From the NCBI GenBank assembly GCA_016218415.1, contig JACRED010000021.1, positions 1 to 64,000 on the forward strand: DNA of 64,000 nucleotides, in the 5' to 3' direction. The DNA comes from Nitrosomonadales bacterium. Lineage in GTDB: Bacteria > Pseudomonadota > Gammaproteobacteria > Burkholderiales > Gallionellaceae. The translations under genes and the position numbers were made by a program. The notes under the pieces were generated by a model, which was not told the DNA's origin, searched no databases, and worked only from the letters and a program-made list of their open reading frames with translations. Numbering within the stretch: position 1 is the first letter of the stretch; each line of letters opens with the position of its first letter. Positions 28,311 to 37,300 of the stretch are shown here, piece by piece.

Positions 28311-30458
28311 TCAATTGCCTGTGCCTTTGCCGCCAATGATACCCAGATACCACAAGGCGGCCAGCGCGCAAACGGCCAACAGGACCAGCAGGTAATACGG
28401 CCAGCGCGACTTTTTCTCCGCGAACGGGTCGATCAGCGAACGATGCGCCCCCTTGGGCAGGTGGGCAAGGCCGGTCAGCGTGGTACCGAACGGGATGTTG
28501 ACCAGCAAACGGGCGTTGATCGCCCAGCCGTTCGCGTCCAGTATCGGGCCAAGGTTGCGCCGCTTCAGCTTGAACCACGCCAGCACCATCGACGGGCAGG
28601 ACACCAGCAACATCAGCCCGATCACCGCCAACGGTATCTGCCAGAACTTCAGCCCCAGCAAACCGCCGACGATAGACGCGAGTATCCCGCCGATGGCGCC
28701 GATCGCCAGACCGATCGCGGCGAAGATACCGGCGAACTTGCCCACATCGAAAGGCGGCTTGGGCGGCGCGGCGGGCGCTTCAAGCGGCCCCTTGCTGCTG
28801 TCCACCACCGCTTTGAGCATCTTGTCTTCCACCGAGCTGGCCTTGGAAGCGGCAAACTTTTGCAGCTGGTCGCCGATCAGCTTGGAAACCTTTTTGTAGG
28901 GAGACCAGAATGCCTGGCGGATACTGATCGGGTTGTCGATGATGCGCACGATGCCGGCATCCCAATCCTGGCCCTTGCGGTCGTAGAACACGCCGTTGCG
29001 GCCCACCATCAGGAAATCCGCATCCCCCGCCGTGAATGCCGCAACGATATTCATCTTCTCGGCCCCGCCCTTGCGCACGCATTCGCAATAGGCCAGGCAC
29101 ATCCCGCTCATATTGGCGTAAGCCGCATGTTTGCCCACGTCCTCGACTTTGACGCACAGCTGGCAACTGCGCCCGTCCAGATAAAGCGTTCCCATCTGGA
29201 AGATCGCCTTGCCCTTACCCGTGTAAAAATTTCGGAACGACACGAAGTTGTTCACCAGCGTGAACAGGTCGCGCTGATAGCGGATCAACCTTTCCACCGA
29301 GCGGATCGCCTTGACTTCGCCTTCGACCGATTTGTCCTGTGCGATCAGGTCATCGATCACCGCCTTGTGTCCGGAAGCCAGAATCTCGCTTATCCGCGCG
29401 CTGCCGAGTTGCTCCGGATTGTTGGCGGGCTTGCCCGTCTGCCATGCTTCAAACGCGACAAATTTGGCGCAAATCACCGACCATTCCGATGCACCCAGAC
29501 TTTCCTTGTTGCCCAATAGCGGCACGACGATCTGCTCTCGCAATGCCTTTACCTGCTCCTGCCAGGCCGGATTGATGCCGGATATCAAGGGCAGCGGCTT
29601 GTTCGCTTCCACCGTCGCCAGGGGGAAATTGGCCACCTCGATGCTTTGCGCCGACAGATTTTGCGCGGCGAGGCGCTGATAATCGTCAGCGGAACGGCTG
29701 AGCGGCACGGCGGCACGCCCATCGTATGCGGCCAACTGGCAGCGGATGAAATAATCGTCCACCTTGCCCCTGATGGCATGGAAGACATCCGCCGCAGCTG
29801 CTGTCTTGTCGCCCATGAACAGGATGGCCGCATCCTGCTTGCCTGTTGCGAGCCATGCCGAATAGGCCGTGGCTTCGGCAAAGAACTTGTCGCTGATGTC
29901 CCGGTTGATGCCGGCTTCGCTGCTCATATCGGGGACCGAACCGTTGCACTTGATGATGTCCTCCACCGTCGCGCGCAACCCGGCATCGCGGATATGCTTC
30001 GGACAGATTACCCCGTCGCCGTTGAATTCCAGTCCGGCCACCAGCTTTTCGATGTCGGCCATGTCCGCCAGGGAGATCGCGGTCGCGTCGGGCTTGCCGA
30101 GATTCTTCAGGATATGCCTGGCCGAGGCCAGCACCCGTTTGCCCTCCTCGCCGCTGTCGTCGATATCGGCCAGCGACAGGCTATCCGTGCCCTGTATCAG
30201 CAGATCGGGGTTCTTCAGCAATCCACCCGCCCAAGCGATCGCCGCCAGCACCTCATTGGCGCGCACATGACCGTCCGCATCGCCGTCGATCAGGTCCAGC
30301 GTTCTGGCATCGAACTCGATGCCGCGTGTCGGACAACTCAACGCCGCCCACAACTTCTGGTCGAGGTCCTTGAGCGCCAGCAGATCGGCGCCGTTATCCA
30401 GCTGTGCCTGATCGAACCCGCCCGCGCGGAAGAATTTCCAGATGTGTGTCGGGGTCAT
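28311..30458 (-). CDS. EF-hand membrane protein of unknown function
   Basis: A 715-residue protein I do not recognise. It has no signal peptide. Residues 58-69 form a canonical EF-hand loop (DGDADGHVRANE: D58, D60, D62, G63, E69), and residues near 160 (FNGDGVICP) a degenerate one. Residues 80-540 look soluble and helical, with several cysteines (SCQLCVKVED, CLAYCECVRKGG). A proline/alanine linker near 560 leads to three transmembrane segments (about 570-600, 605-630, 685-710). AAGGAG lies seven bases before ATG 30458. The topology is thus a large N-terminal, probably cytosolic calcium-binding domain with a C-terminal membrane anchor. It lies 12 bases upstream of the UDG-like gene. Confidence 0.75.
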   Translation of the reverse strand: MTPTHIWKFFRAGGFDQAQLDNGADLLALKDLDQKLWAALSCPTRGIEFDARTLDLIDGDADGHVRANEVLAAIAWAGGLLKNPDLLIQGTDSLSLADIDDSGEEGKRVLASARHILKNLGKPDATAISLADMADIEKLVAGLEFNGDGVICPKHIRDAGLRATVEDIIKCNGSVPDMSSEAGINRDISDKFFAEATAYSAWLATGKQDAAILFMGDKTAAAADVFHAIRGKVDDYFIRCQLAAYDGRAAVPLSRSADDYQRLAAQNLSAQSIEVANFPLATVEANKPLPLISGINPAWQEQVKALREQIVVPLLGNKESLGASEWSVICAKFVAFEAWQTGKPANNPEQLGSARISEILASGHKAVIDDLIAQDKSVEGEVKAIRSVERLIRYQRDLFTLVNNFVSFRNFYTGKGKAIFQMGTLYLDGRSCQLCVKVEDVGKHAAYANMSGMCLAYCECVRKGGAEKMNIVAAFTAGDADFLMVGRNGVFYDRKGQDWDAGIVRIIDNPISIRQAFWSPYKKVSKLIGDQLQKFAASKASSVEDKMLKAVVDSSKGPLEAPAAPPKPPFDVGKFAGIFAAIGLAIGAIGGILASIVGGLLGLKFWQIPLAVIGLMLLVSCPSMVLAWFKLKRRNLGPILDANGWAINARLLVNIPFGTTLTGLAHLPKGAHRSLIDPFAEKKSRWPYYLLVLLAVCALAALWYLGIIGGKGTGN

Positions 30459-30523
30459 GGCGTGCTCCTTGCCGGACTGTTGAGGGAGTGGTTGATTATA
30501 CAAGCCCTGCCGGCAAAAACCCG

Positions 30524-31369
30524 TCAGCCATTCTGCTGCTCCAGCGTAAACGAGGCCTGCGCATCCTGGCCGAGATGCAGCACCAGGTATGGCATCACCT
30601 CCTGCAACACGGCATGCAAAGTCCACGGCGGATTGAGGATGAACATCCCGCTGCCGTGCATGCCGAAGCCGTCCTCGCCGGGAGCCTGCACGCTGAGCGC
30701 GACATGCAGCCAGCTCTTCACCGGCAACTGCTTGAGCTGCTCCGGCAACTGCCGCGCCTCGGCGCGCTGCAACTGCGGGTACCACACCGCATAGGCCCCG
30801 TTGGCGAAGCGCTTCAGGCCTTCGCGCAATGCCGACACGACGCGCCGGTAATCCTGCTTGTCTTCATAGGGCGGGTCGATCAGCACCAGCGCGCGGCGCG
30901 GCGGAGGCGGCAACAGCGCTTTCAGCGCGCCGAAGCCGTCGGCTTCCTGCATCAACACCCGCGTGCCATGTCCGGCAAAGTTCTGCTGCAATATCTCGCT
31001 GTCGGTCGGGTGCAACTCGAACAGCCTCATTTTGTCCTGCTCGCGCAACAATTCCAGCGCGACCAGCGGCGAACCGGGATAGAGCTTCATCCGACCGTCG
31101 GGATTGATGCGCTTCACCAGCGCCACATAATCCGCCAGCGATGCGGGCAGATCCTCGCGCGACCACAACCGCGCGATGCCGCTCTCGTACTCCGCATTCT
31201 GCGTCGCATAGCCGCTGTCCAGCGCATAACAACCCGCCCCGGCATGGGTGTCGATGTACCAGAACGGCTTGTCCTTCTGCGCCAGATAGCGCAGCAACTG
31301 CACCTCGATGTAGTGTTTCAGCACATCGGCGTGGTTGCCTGCATGGAAGGCGTGGCGGTAACTCAGCAT
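30524..31369 (-). CDS. rlmJ: 23S rRNA (adenine2030-N6)-methyltransferase RlmJ
   Basis: A 281-residue SAM-dependent methyltransferase that modifies A2030 of 23S rRNA. The family start MLSYRHAFHAGNHADVLKH, the N6-adenine catalytic motif DPPY (in LVLIDPPYEDK), and the G-rich SAM loop (DTHAGAGCY) are all seen. The ATG at 31369 begins exactly at the family start. It is a stand-alone gene between a repeat region and the EF-hand membrane protein gene. Confidence 0.95.
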   Translation of the reverse strand: MLSYRHAFHAGNHADVLKHYIEVQLLRYLAQKDKPFWYIDTHAGAGCYALDSGYATQNAEYESGIARLWSREDLPASLADYVALVKRINPDGRMKLYPGSPLVALELLREQDKMRLFELHPTDSEILQQNFAGHGTRVLMQEADGFGALKALLPPPPRRALVLIDPPYEDKQDYRRVVSALREGLKRFANGAYAVWYPQLQRAEARQLPEQLKQLPVKSWLHVALSVQAPGEDGFGMHGSGMFILNPPWTLHAVLQEVMPYLVLHLGQDAQASFTLEQQNG

Positions 31370-31415
31370 GGGTTTCGTGTCATGAATTGTGCGGGACGGG
31401 ATTGTGCCACGCTAT

Positions 31416-31549
31416 TGATCCGGCAAAAAATTCAACAGTGCTGCATAAGCACTCCGTTCGTGGTGAGCTTGTCGAACCATGAAGGGAGAACTTATTCAGG
31501 TCCAAGTGTTTAATGAGCCGCCCTTCGACAAGCTCAGGGCGAACGGTGG
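31416..31549. repeat. Dispersed palindromic repeat, facing pair
   Basis: Two inverted copies of a roughly 35-base unit face each other: CTCCGTTCGTGGTGAGCTTG... at 31452-31486 and its reverse complement form at 31515-31549. The shared core is CCGTTCG-N4-GAGCTTGTCGAA. TGATCCGGCA at 31416-31425 precedes the left copy, as it does at 33636. Transcribed, the pair would form a long hairpin between the polysaccharide cluster and rlmJ, both on the minus strand. Confidence 0.75.
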
Positions 31550-31550
31550 A

Positions 31551-32558
31551 CTATACAACTCGCACAGCCTCACTATCAACTCCCCTCGATTTGCGATACC
31601 AGTCTGCCGTTGCGCGCAGCCCCCGGTCCAGCGTGCAAGGCGCTATCCAGTTCAGCTCACGGCGTATTTTTGCATCACTCACGCGCAACGAGCCGAACAG
31701 CCTGTCCACCTGCGCGGAGCGCCCCAGCAAGGCCGCAATACCGCGCAATAGCAGGGGCGGAAAATAGAACGCGCGGCTGTTGCGCCCCAGTGCATCGGCG
31801 ATCTTTTCCGCCAGCATCGCGGTCGAAACATCCTGTCCATCGCTGACCAGATAGGTTTGTCCCGCAGCCGCAGCATGAGTCGCGCAGGCGATCAGCGCAT
31901 CGGCCAGATTGCCAACATACACCAGGCTGCGCGCGTTGCGCGCGCCCGCCAGCGGCAAGGGAATGCCTTTATCGATTGCGGCCAGCAGGCTGATGAAGTT
32001 CCCCTTCACGCCGGGGCCGTACACCAGCGGCGGGCGCACGATCACGACTTCCAGCCCGGTTTCCTGCGCGATGCGCTGCAACGCCTGTTCGGCCTGCCAT
32101 TTCGAGATGCCATAGGGGTCCTGCGGGTCGGCTTCGTCCAGTTCCGTGAACGGCTGAGATGCCGAAGTTTTCTCCCCGTTCACCTTGATCGAGCTCGCAT
32201 AGACCAGCCGCTGCACCCCGGCGCGCGCCGCCTGCCGGGCCAGATTCGCCGTGCCCTCCAGATTGACCCTGAGAAATTCCGCCAGCGGGTCGGCGCTGGT
32301 GTCTTTCATCACATGCACCCGCGCGGCCAGGTGGAACACCACCTCCACGCCGCGCAGCGCATCCGTCCAGTCGGTGTCGCCGTCGATATCGCCCACTGTG
32401 ACCGCTTGCGCGCCATCCGGCCCTGGCGCCGACGAGCGCACCGCTGCCCTGACCTGCCAGCCCCGGCGCAGCATCTCGGCACACAGGCATCTGCCGACAA
32501 AACCGCTGGCTCCGGTGACGAGCGCCGTTCCGTTCCCCGGTATAGCGGCGTTGCTCAT
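31551..32558 (-). CDS. NAD-dependent sugar epimerase/dehydratase (SDR)
   Basis: A 335-residue extended SDR enzyme acting on a nucleotide sugar. The NAD loop is TGASGFVG, the catalytic serine lies in YASSIKV and the YxxxK pair in YGISK. It resembles the GalE/WbpV group that often sits near the end of O-antigen clusters. The ATG at 32558 overlaps the galE stop (ATGA). The exact substrate cannot be read from motifs. It closes the polysaccharide cluster on its 3' side; no WecA/WbpL-type initiating transferase follows. Confidence 0.85.
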   Translation of the reverse strand: MSNAAIPGNGTALVTGASGFVGRCLCAEMLRRGWQVRAAVRSSAPGPDGAQAVTVGDIDGDTDWTDALRGVEVVFHLAARVHVMKDTSADPLAEFLRVNLEGTANLARQAARAGVQRLVYASSIKVNGEKTSASQPFTELDEADPQDPYGISKWQAEQALQRIAQETGLEVVIVRPPLVYGPGVKGNFISLLAAIDKGIPLPLAGARNARSLVYVGNLADALIACATHAAAAGQTYLVSDGQDVSTAMLAEKIADALGRNSRAFYFPPLLLRGIAALLGRSAQVDRLFGSLRVSDAKIRRELNWIAPCTLDRGLRATADWYRKSRGVDSEAVRVV

Positions 32559-33580
32559 GCCCGGTAGCCTTTGGGGTTCATAGACTGCCAGCGCCATGCG
32601 TCCTTGCACATCGCCTCCAGGCCGCGTTGCGCCTTCCAGCCCATCGTGCGTTCTGCCAGAGCTGCGCTGGCATAACTGACCGCGATGTCCCCTGCCCTGC
32701 GCGGCAAAAACTCATAAGGCACACGCACGCCGTTGTGCTTTTCAAACGCCAGAACCATTTCCAGCACCGATATGCCTTTCCCCGTGCCCACGTTGACCAG
32801 CAGAAAATTGCGGGCTGCGTCATCCAGGTCCGACAGATAACGCAGTGCGGCCAGATGGCTTTCTGCCAGATCCATCACGTGTATGAAGTCGCGCACGCCG
32901 GTCCCGTCGGGCGTATCGTAGTCTTTGCCGAATATGCTCAGTTTCGGGCGCATCCCCAGCGCCGCCTGGGTGATCATCGGCATCAGGTTGCTGGGCGTAT
33001 CCAGCGGGTTCTCCCCGATCAGGCCGCTAGTATGCGCCCCGACGGGATTGAAATAGCGCAAACACGCTACTCGCCAGTCCGGATCGGCTGCGGCCAAGTC
33101 GCGCAGGATGTTTTCCACGATCAGTTTGGACTGTCCATAGGGATTGTTGGGCGCCACGTGGGTATCCTCGGAGACCGGCATAACGATGGGGTCGCCATAA
33201 ATGTTGGCGGTGGAAGAGAACACCAGCTGCTTCACGCCCGCGTGCTGCATGGCCTTGAGCAACGCAAGCGTGCCCGCCACATTGTTGTCGTAATAGCGGA
33301 CCGGTTCCCTGATGGATTCGCCGACCACTTTCAGCCCGGCAAAATGGATCACCGCCTCGGGCCGGAAATCGGCAAACACCGTTCCAAGCAAGTTGCCGTC
33401 GCGAATATCGCCCGCAAAAAAATCCGGCTGGCGCCCCGTGATCTGCGCGATTCGTTGCAGGACCACCGGGTCGCTGTTGCTCAGGTTATCCAGAATCGCC
33501 ACCTCGTGCCCGGCATCCAGCAATGCCACACAGGTATGCGAACCGATATAGCCCAGACCGCCCGTCACCAGAATACGCAT
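32555..33580 (-). CDS. galE: UDP-glucose 4-epimerase
   Basis: A 341-residue GalE that interconverts UDP-glucose and UDP-galactose. It has ILVTGGLGYIGSH, the catalytic SSTANIYGD and YGQSK, and the GalE-specific segments LRYFNPVGAH and GTGVRDFIHVMDL. ATG 33580 fits the family start; a TTG two codons earlier is possible. It probably supplies galactose residues to the surface polysaccharide. Confidence 0.95.
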   Translation of the reverse strand: MRILVTGGLGYIGSHTCVALLDAGHEVAILDNLSNSDPVVLQRIAQITGRQPDFFAGDIRDGNLLGTVFADFRPEAVIHFAGLKVVGESIREPVRYYDNNVAGTLALLKAMQHAGVKQLVFSSTANIYGDPIVMPVSEDTHVAPNNPYGQSKLIVENILRDLAAADPDWRVACLRYFNPVGAHTSGLIGENPLDTPSNLMPMITQAALGMRPKLSIFGKDYDTPDGTGVRDFIHVMDLAESHLAALRYLSDLDDAARNFLLVNVGTGKGISVLEMVLAFEKHNGVRVPYEFLPRRAGDIAVSYASAALAERTMGWKAQRGLEAMCKDAWRWQSMNPKGYRA

Positions 33581-33635
33581 GTTCAACTCAACTTTCGCAG
33601 TTCATCAATCGGTAAAATTTACAACTTCATCTATA

Positions 33636-33753
33636 TGATCCGGCACGAATAGAATTGATATTCCGTTCGGCCTGAGCCTGTCGAAGGCTTATCGCCATTC
33701 ATGTTTCGACAAGCTCAACACGAACGGCTTAATACTTGATAGGTGCCGGATCA
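33636..33753. repeat. Composite palindromic repeat with 11-base terminal inverted repeats
   Basis: TGATCCGGCAC (33636-33646) and its exact complement GTGCCGGATCA (33743-33753) bound a 118-base element. Inside are two inverted copies of the CCGTTCG...CTTGTCGAA unit (33663-33687 and 33704-33727). The right end overlaps the stop codon of the adjacent glycosyltransferase. No coding sequence is inside, so it behaves like a miniature non-autonomous element. Confidence 0.65.
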
Positions 33754-34980
33754 ATCATGACGAGCCGCGACATCCTTAAAATGCGCCGCAAGCTCTGCCA
33801 CCCGGTCCGGCAAGTAATAGTGGGCCATGAAATACTTACGTCCATTTTTGCCCAGGCAGTCACGCTCCTCGGGCTGCATTTCATAAAGCCCGAGCACGGC
33901 TTTCGCCAGTGCCTCAGCATCGCCTGCGGGACAGGCCGATCCGGCATTTGCCTTGCTCACCACCTTGGCCGATTCTCCGTTGCTGCTGACGATGATCGGC
34001 TTCCCCGCCGCCAGATAACCTTGCAACTTGCTTGGAATGGTTGCCGAAAGCGCCGGGTCATCCCGCAAGGTCAGCAGCAACACCGATGCCGATGCATAGA
34101 TCGCCCCCATATCCTCGGCCGCCACACGCCCCGTCATGACCACATTATCCAATTGGCCGGCCGCGATGGATTCAGTGATAGCGCCAGCCATGCTGCCGTC
34201 ACCGACCAGAAAGAATTTGATGTTACGCGCATCACGCAACAATTTGGCGGCGTCTATGATCGTCTCGCACGATTGGGCCGTGCCGATATTGCCCGCAAAG
34301 ACGACCGCAAAACTCCGCCCTATCTCCTTGGCCAGGTTGGACTGACCCGACGTGGCATTCCCCGCCAGCACATCCTCTGCCGAGTTCGGGAAATAGCGTA
34401 TCTTTCCTGTGTTGCTTACCAAGCCCTCGACCGAGGCACGGAAGCCCTCGGACTGGATCAGGATGGAATCGGCGTAGCGATAGATATAACGCACCGCCGC
34501 TCTGACCATGCCCAACAGCCACCTGCTTCTGACAAAGCCGGTCGATTGCAGGGCGTCCGGCCAGATGTCCTGCACCCACAGCACGACCGGGGCGCGTTTC
34601 AGCCAGGCCACAAAAATTGCGGGCATAGCCTGCACCAGCGGCGATGGCGCATAGATGAAAACCACATCGAATCTTTTCCCGCGCAACGCGTAAGGCGCAA
34701 ACAGATAGCCGGATAAAACGAATGACAGATAATTCATCGCCAACCCCAGCGCAGAGCCGCTTCCGCGTTCCCTGAGCGGTATCCGGATCACGTCGAACCC
34801 GGCGTATTTTTCCCGTTGTATGCCTGCGGCCTGGTAGCCCGCGAAGACCTTCCCTGCCGGATAGTTCGGCTTGCCGGTCAGCACGGTCACTTCCGCGCCC
34901 TGCTCGTGCAGGCTGCGCGCGACGGCATTGATATGGAAATTCTCCGGCCAGAAATACTGCGTCCAGATCAGCACTTTCAT
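33751..34980 (-). CDS. Glycosyltransferase family 4 (WcaI/WbuB-like)
   Basis: A 409-residue GT-B fold transferase resembling WcaI/WbuB-type enzymes. The N-terminal domain starts MKVLIWTQYFWPENFHIN, with TGKPNYPAGK typical of the subgroup. The C-terminal nucleotide-sugar site includes VFAGNIGTAQSCETIIDAA and the E-x7-E-like region near PSKLQGYLAAGKPII. It probably adds one sugar to the growing O-antigen or capsule repeat. The start overlaps the upstream transferase by four bases. Donor and acceptor unknown. Confidence 0.88.
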   Translation of the reverse strand: MKVLIWTQYFWPENFHINAVARSLHEQGAEVTVLTGKPNYPAGKVFAGYQAAGIQREKYAGFDVIRIPLRERGSGSALGLAMNYLSFVLSGYLFAPYALRGKRFDVVFIYAPSPLVQAMPAIFVAWLKRAPVVLWVQDIWPDALQSTGFVRSRWLLGMVRAAVRYIYRYADSILIQSEGFRASVEGLVSNTGKIRYFPNSAEDVLAGNATSGQSNLAKEIGRSFAVVFAGNIGTAQSCETIIDAAKLLRDARNIKFFLVGDGSMAGAITESIAAGQLDNVVMTGRVAAEDMGAIYASASVLLLTLRDDPALSATIPSKLQGYLAAGKPIIVSSNGESAKVVSKANAGSACPAGDAEALAKAVLGLYEMQPEERDCLGKNGRKYFMAHYYLPDRVAELAAHFKDVAARHD

Positions 34981-35999
34981 TTCAGGACTTCAGCCATAAA
35001 ATCCTCAGGCAGCCTCATGGTCGCGACCGGTTCCGGCTTTCCCATAAATCTCCTCACCGCGCGGGCGATCGATATGGGCGAATGAGGATCGAAGGTTTGC
35101 GCCGGATCGACCACATCGCGCACATAATCCATCTCCGGCGCAAGTATCGGCAGCCCGTGCCGGGCCGCCTCGATGAGCGGCAGCCCCAGCGACTCGGCAA
35201 GTGATGGAAAAATCAGCGCGGAAGAAGCGCCATACAAGCGCTGAATCCCGTCGCCTTGCAGCTTGCCCAGATTGCTGATGTTAAGTCCATGCCGCTGCTT
35301 GAGCGCTTCGATCTCACCGGCAAGCGGGGACTCGCCGGGCACGGTAAGCGCCAGTGCAGGTTTAAAACCCGCCTCCGCCAGCAAGCGCCAGGCTTCCAGC
35401 AAGACAGCGTGGTTCTTGTGGGACTCATCGCTGGCGACGTAAACGAAATCGTACTGCGCATCAGACCTGTCCGTTTCAACCCTCAGATTGCCCGAAAAAG
35501 GGAGCACGACAACTTCAACATCGCTGCCCAGCGTCATTCGGGTGTCTCTTGCCATCGAGGGCGTCTGCACAATGAATTTATCGGCATGCCCCGAAAATGT
35601 ACGCAGTATCCAGCGCTCGATCCGCAAGCGCATCCGGGTGCGTATCGGATAAGCGGTGATCGCGTTGCAGGTGACGAGGATCCGGTTTTGCAGAAACACG
35701 ACTACATGGCCGCGCGACGGGAGCAGCGGCGGCAAACCATGAAAACACAGCACCACATCGTTTTCCCGTGCGGTCCGCCACAAGCGCCATTCCGCACCCA
35801 GCCTGGACAGGATGGCTGGGCGGACATAGCGGATCGTTGTTTCGGGAGGCAACTGCAATTGATCGCGCGCGCGCCGGTCCAGCTGCGCGAATCGGGCTGA
35901 GAAACCGGGTGCCGACAGCAAGGATTTCAGCAACGCCAAACCGCCGCCATGATGGACACTGGGCGCATGAACGATCAGCCTGGAAGGTTTCTGTTGCAT
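34977..35999 (-). CDS. Glycosyltransferase, GT4-like
   Basis: A 340-residue GT-B transferase. The C-terminal half has the GT4 features FVYVASDESHKNHAVLLEAWRLL (split by family gaps) and the donor-binding glutamates in PSLAESLGLPLIEAARHGLPI. The N-terminus HAPSVHHGGGLALLKSLL fits an acceptor domain. ATG 35999 shares one base with the upstream stop (TGATG); a GTG one codon earlier is possible. Product specificity is not readable. Confidence 0.85.
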   Translation of the reverse strand: MQQKPSRLIVHAPSVHHGGGLALLKSLLSAPGFSARFAQLDRRARDQLQLPPETTIRYVRPAILSRLGAEWRLWRTARENDVVLCFHGLPPLLPSRGHVVVFLQNRILVTCNAITAYPIRTRMRLRIERWILRTFSGHADKFIVQTPSMARDTRMTLGSDVEVVVLPFSGNLRVETDRSDAQYDFVYVASDESHKNHAVLLEAWRLLAEAGFKPALALTVPGESPLAGEIEALKQRHGLNISNLGKLQGDGIQRLYGASSALIFPSLAESLGLPLIEAARHGLPILAPEMDYVRDVVDPAQTFDPHSPISIARAVRRFMGKPEPVATMRLPEDFMAEVLK

Positions 36000-37300
36000 C
36001 ACTGGATTTTGGTAGGGCCCGCCTCGAAAATCGAGTCATAGAATTTGATGGCTTTCTGCTTAAGTACCGACTGATCCAGACGCTGCTGGACTGTTTCCCA
36101 GTTGATTTCCGCCGCTCTATCCACCAACTCGTCATTTCTGGCTGCTTCGCGCAAACGATCCACGATCACCTGAACATCGTCGACAGGAATTTCATACCCG
36201 CTTTCCCCATCCTTGATCCATTCATTGCAGCAAGACGTATTGGTTTGAATCGGGAACGCGCCCATCGCCATCGCCTCAAGCATCGATGTGCTGATCGCAT
36301 CCGAGACACTCACGCCCAGATAAACACGTGCCCGGCTGAACATCCGCAACATGTATTCGTGGTTCACGTGGTGAAGAAGAACCATGTCCAGTCCGGCGAA
36401 ATCGCCCAGTTCTTTAACGCGTTCATGAATTTCCGGTGATGCCGAAAAAACGACGATTTTGTAGTCCCGCAGGTCATCGGCGCACAACTCAACCGCATCA
36501 AGGGCCGTCAATGCGCGGCCTGCAAAATGCTGGTATCCCTTGACCATGATGATCTTGCGCTTCGAGGTCTGGTGCAAATTTCTCAAGCGACGCACCAGTG
36601 AAATATCGAGGCCTCCGGTATTTGGCATGACGGGCATCACCGTGCCGGAAAACCCCAACTCCTTGGCCAAGGCGACATCTCTCTCGCACTCGCACGAATA
36701 ATAATCGGCGTTGCGCAACAGGCGCGATATCTGACTCTTGTGTTTCTCGAACTGGCGATAGTAGTAAATATCACTGCCCCAGTTCGTTGCCAGCCAGGCG
36801 GGAAAGCCATTGCCAATGATTTCCTTGGCGCGCAGCACGTTATAGCCGCAATGCTGGAACTCGAGCGAATGGATCAAATCAGGCTTGAGTTTTCGGATCA
36901 GTCTGGCCAGCACTCTGGGGCCATAGGCGGCCGGTGCAGTCGCGTCTGATTCGCCCAGCGAGACCCGCTTGATTCCATTCAGATAGGGCAACATGCGAAG
37001 GAGCACCGGTATCGGGTAGATCGAACGGAACGTCAGACCATTCGGATATTGGCTGCTCCCCGAGTTTGCGGAATTTGAGCTGCCCGCCAGATTCAGGAGT
37101 GCATTCTTGATTAACAACCTCGGACTGACAACCGACCACGGCTGATGAACAGTCACATTGCGGAGCTCTGGGTGGACAGGAAGATAATTTACCGGGAACA
37201 AATGGACATCGAAATCCTGATCGGATATCTGGTTGATCCAGCGGACGGTATGTGTACTCATTTGCATTGCGACAAACAAAATCTTCTTTTTGGGTTTCAT
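35999..37300 (-). CDS. Glycosyltransferase, GT4-like
   Basis: A 433-residue GT-B transferase. The start MKPKKKILFVAMQMSTHTVRW and the C-terminal donor site around ISTSMLEAMAMGAFPIQTNTSC support GT4 membership; DGESGYEIPVDD is the usual family tail. It overlaps both neighbours by one to four bases, so four transferases in a row are translationally coupled. Donor sugar unknown. Confidence 0.85.
   Translation of the reverse strand: MKPKKKILFVAMQMSTHTVRWINQISDQDFDVHLFPVNYLPVHPELRNVTVHQPWSVVSPRLLIKNALLNLAGSSNSANSGSSQYPNGLTFRSIYPIPVLLRMLPYLNGIKRVSLGESDATAPAAYGPRVLARLIRKLKPDLIHSLEFQHCGYNVLRAKEIIGNGFPAWLATNWGSDIYYYRQFEKHKSQISRLLRNADYYSCECERDVALAKELGFSGTVMPVMPNTGGLDISLVRRLRNLHQTSKRKIIMVKGYQHFAGRALTALDAVELCADDLRDYKIVVFSASPEIHERVKELGDFAGLDMVLLHHVNHEYMLRMFSRARVYLGVSVSDAISTSMLEAMAMGAFPIQTNTSCCNEWIKDGESGYEIPVDDVQVIVDRLREAARNDELVDRAAEINWETVQQRLDQSVLKQKAIKFYDSIFEAGPTKIQ

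Noticed and set aside
28305-29519. A 404-codon plus-strand frame opposite the EF-hand protein gene
   Set aside because: Considered because the EF-hand protein is itself unknown. The minus-strand gene has the ribosome binding site, membrane helices and EF-hand loop; the plus frame has none.
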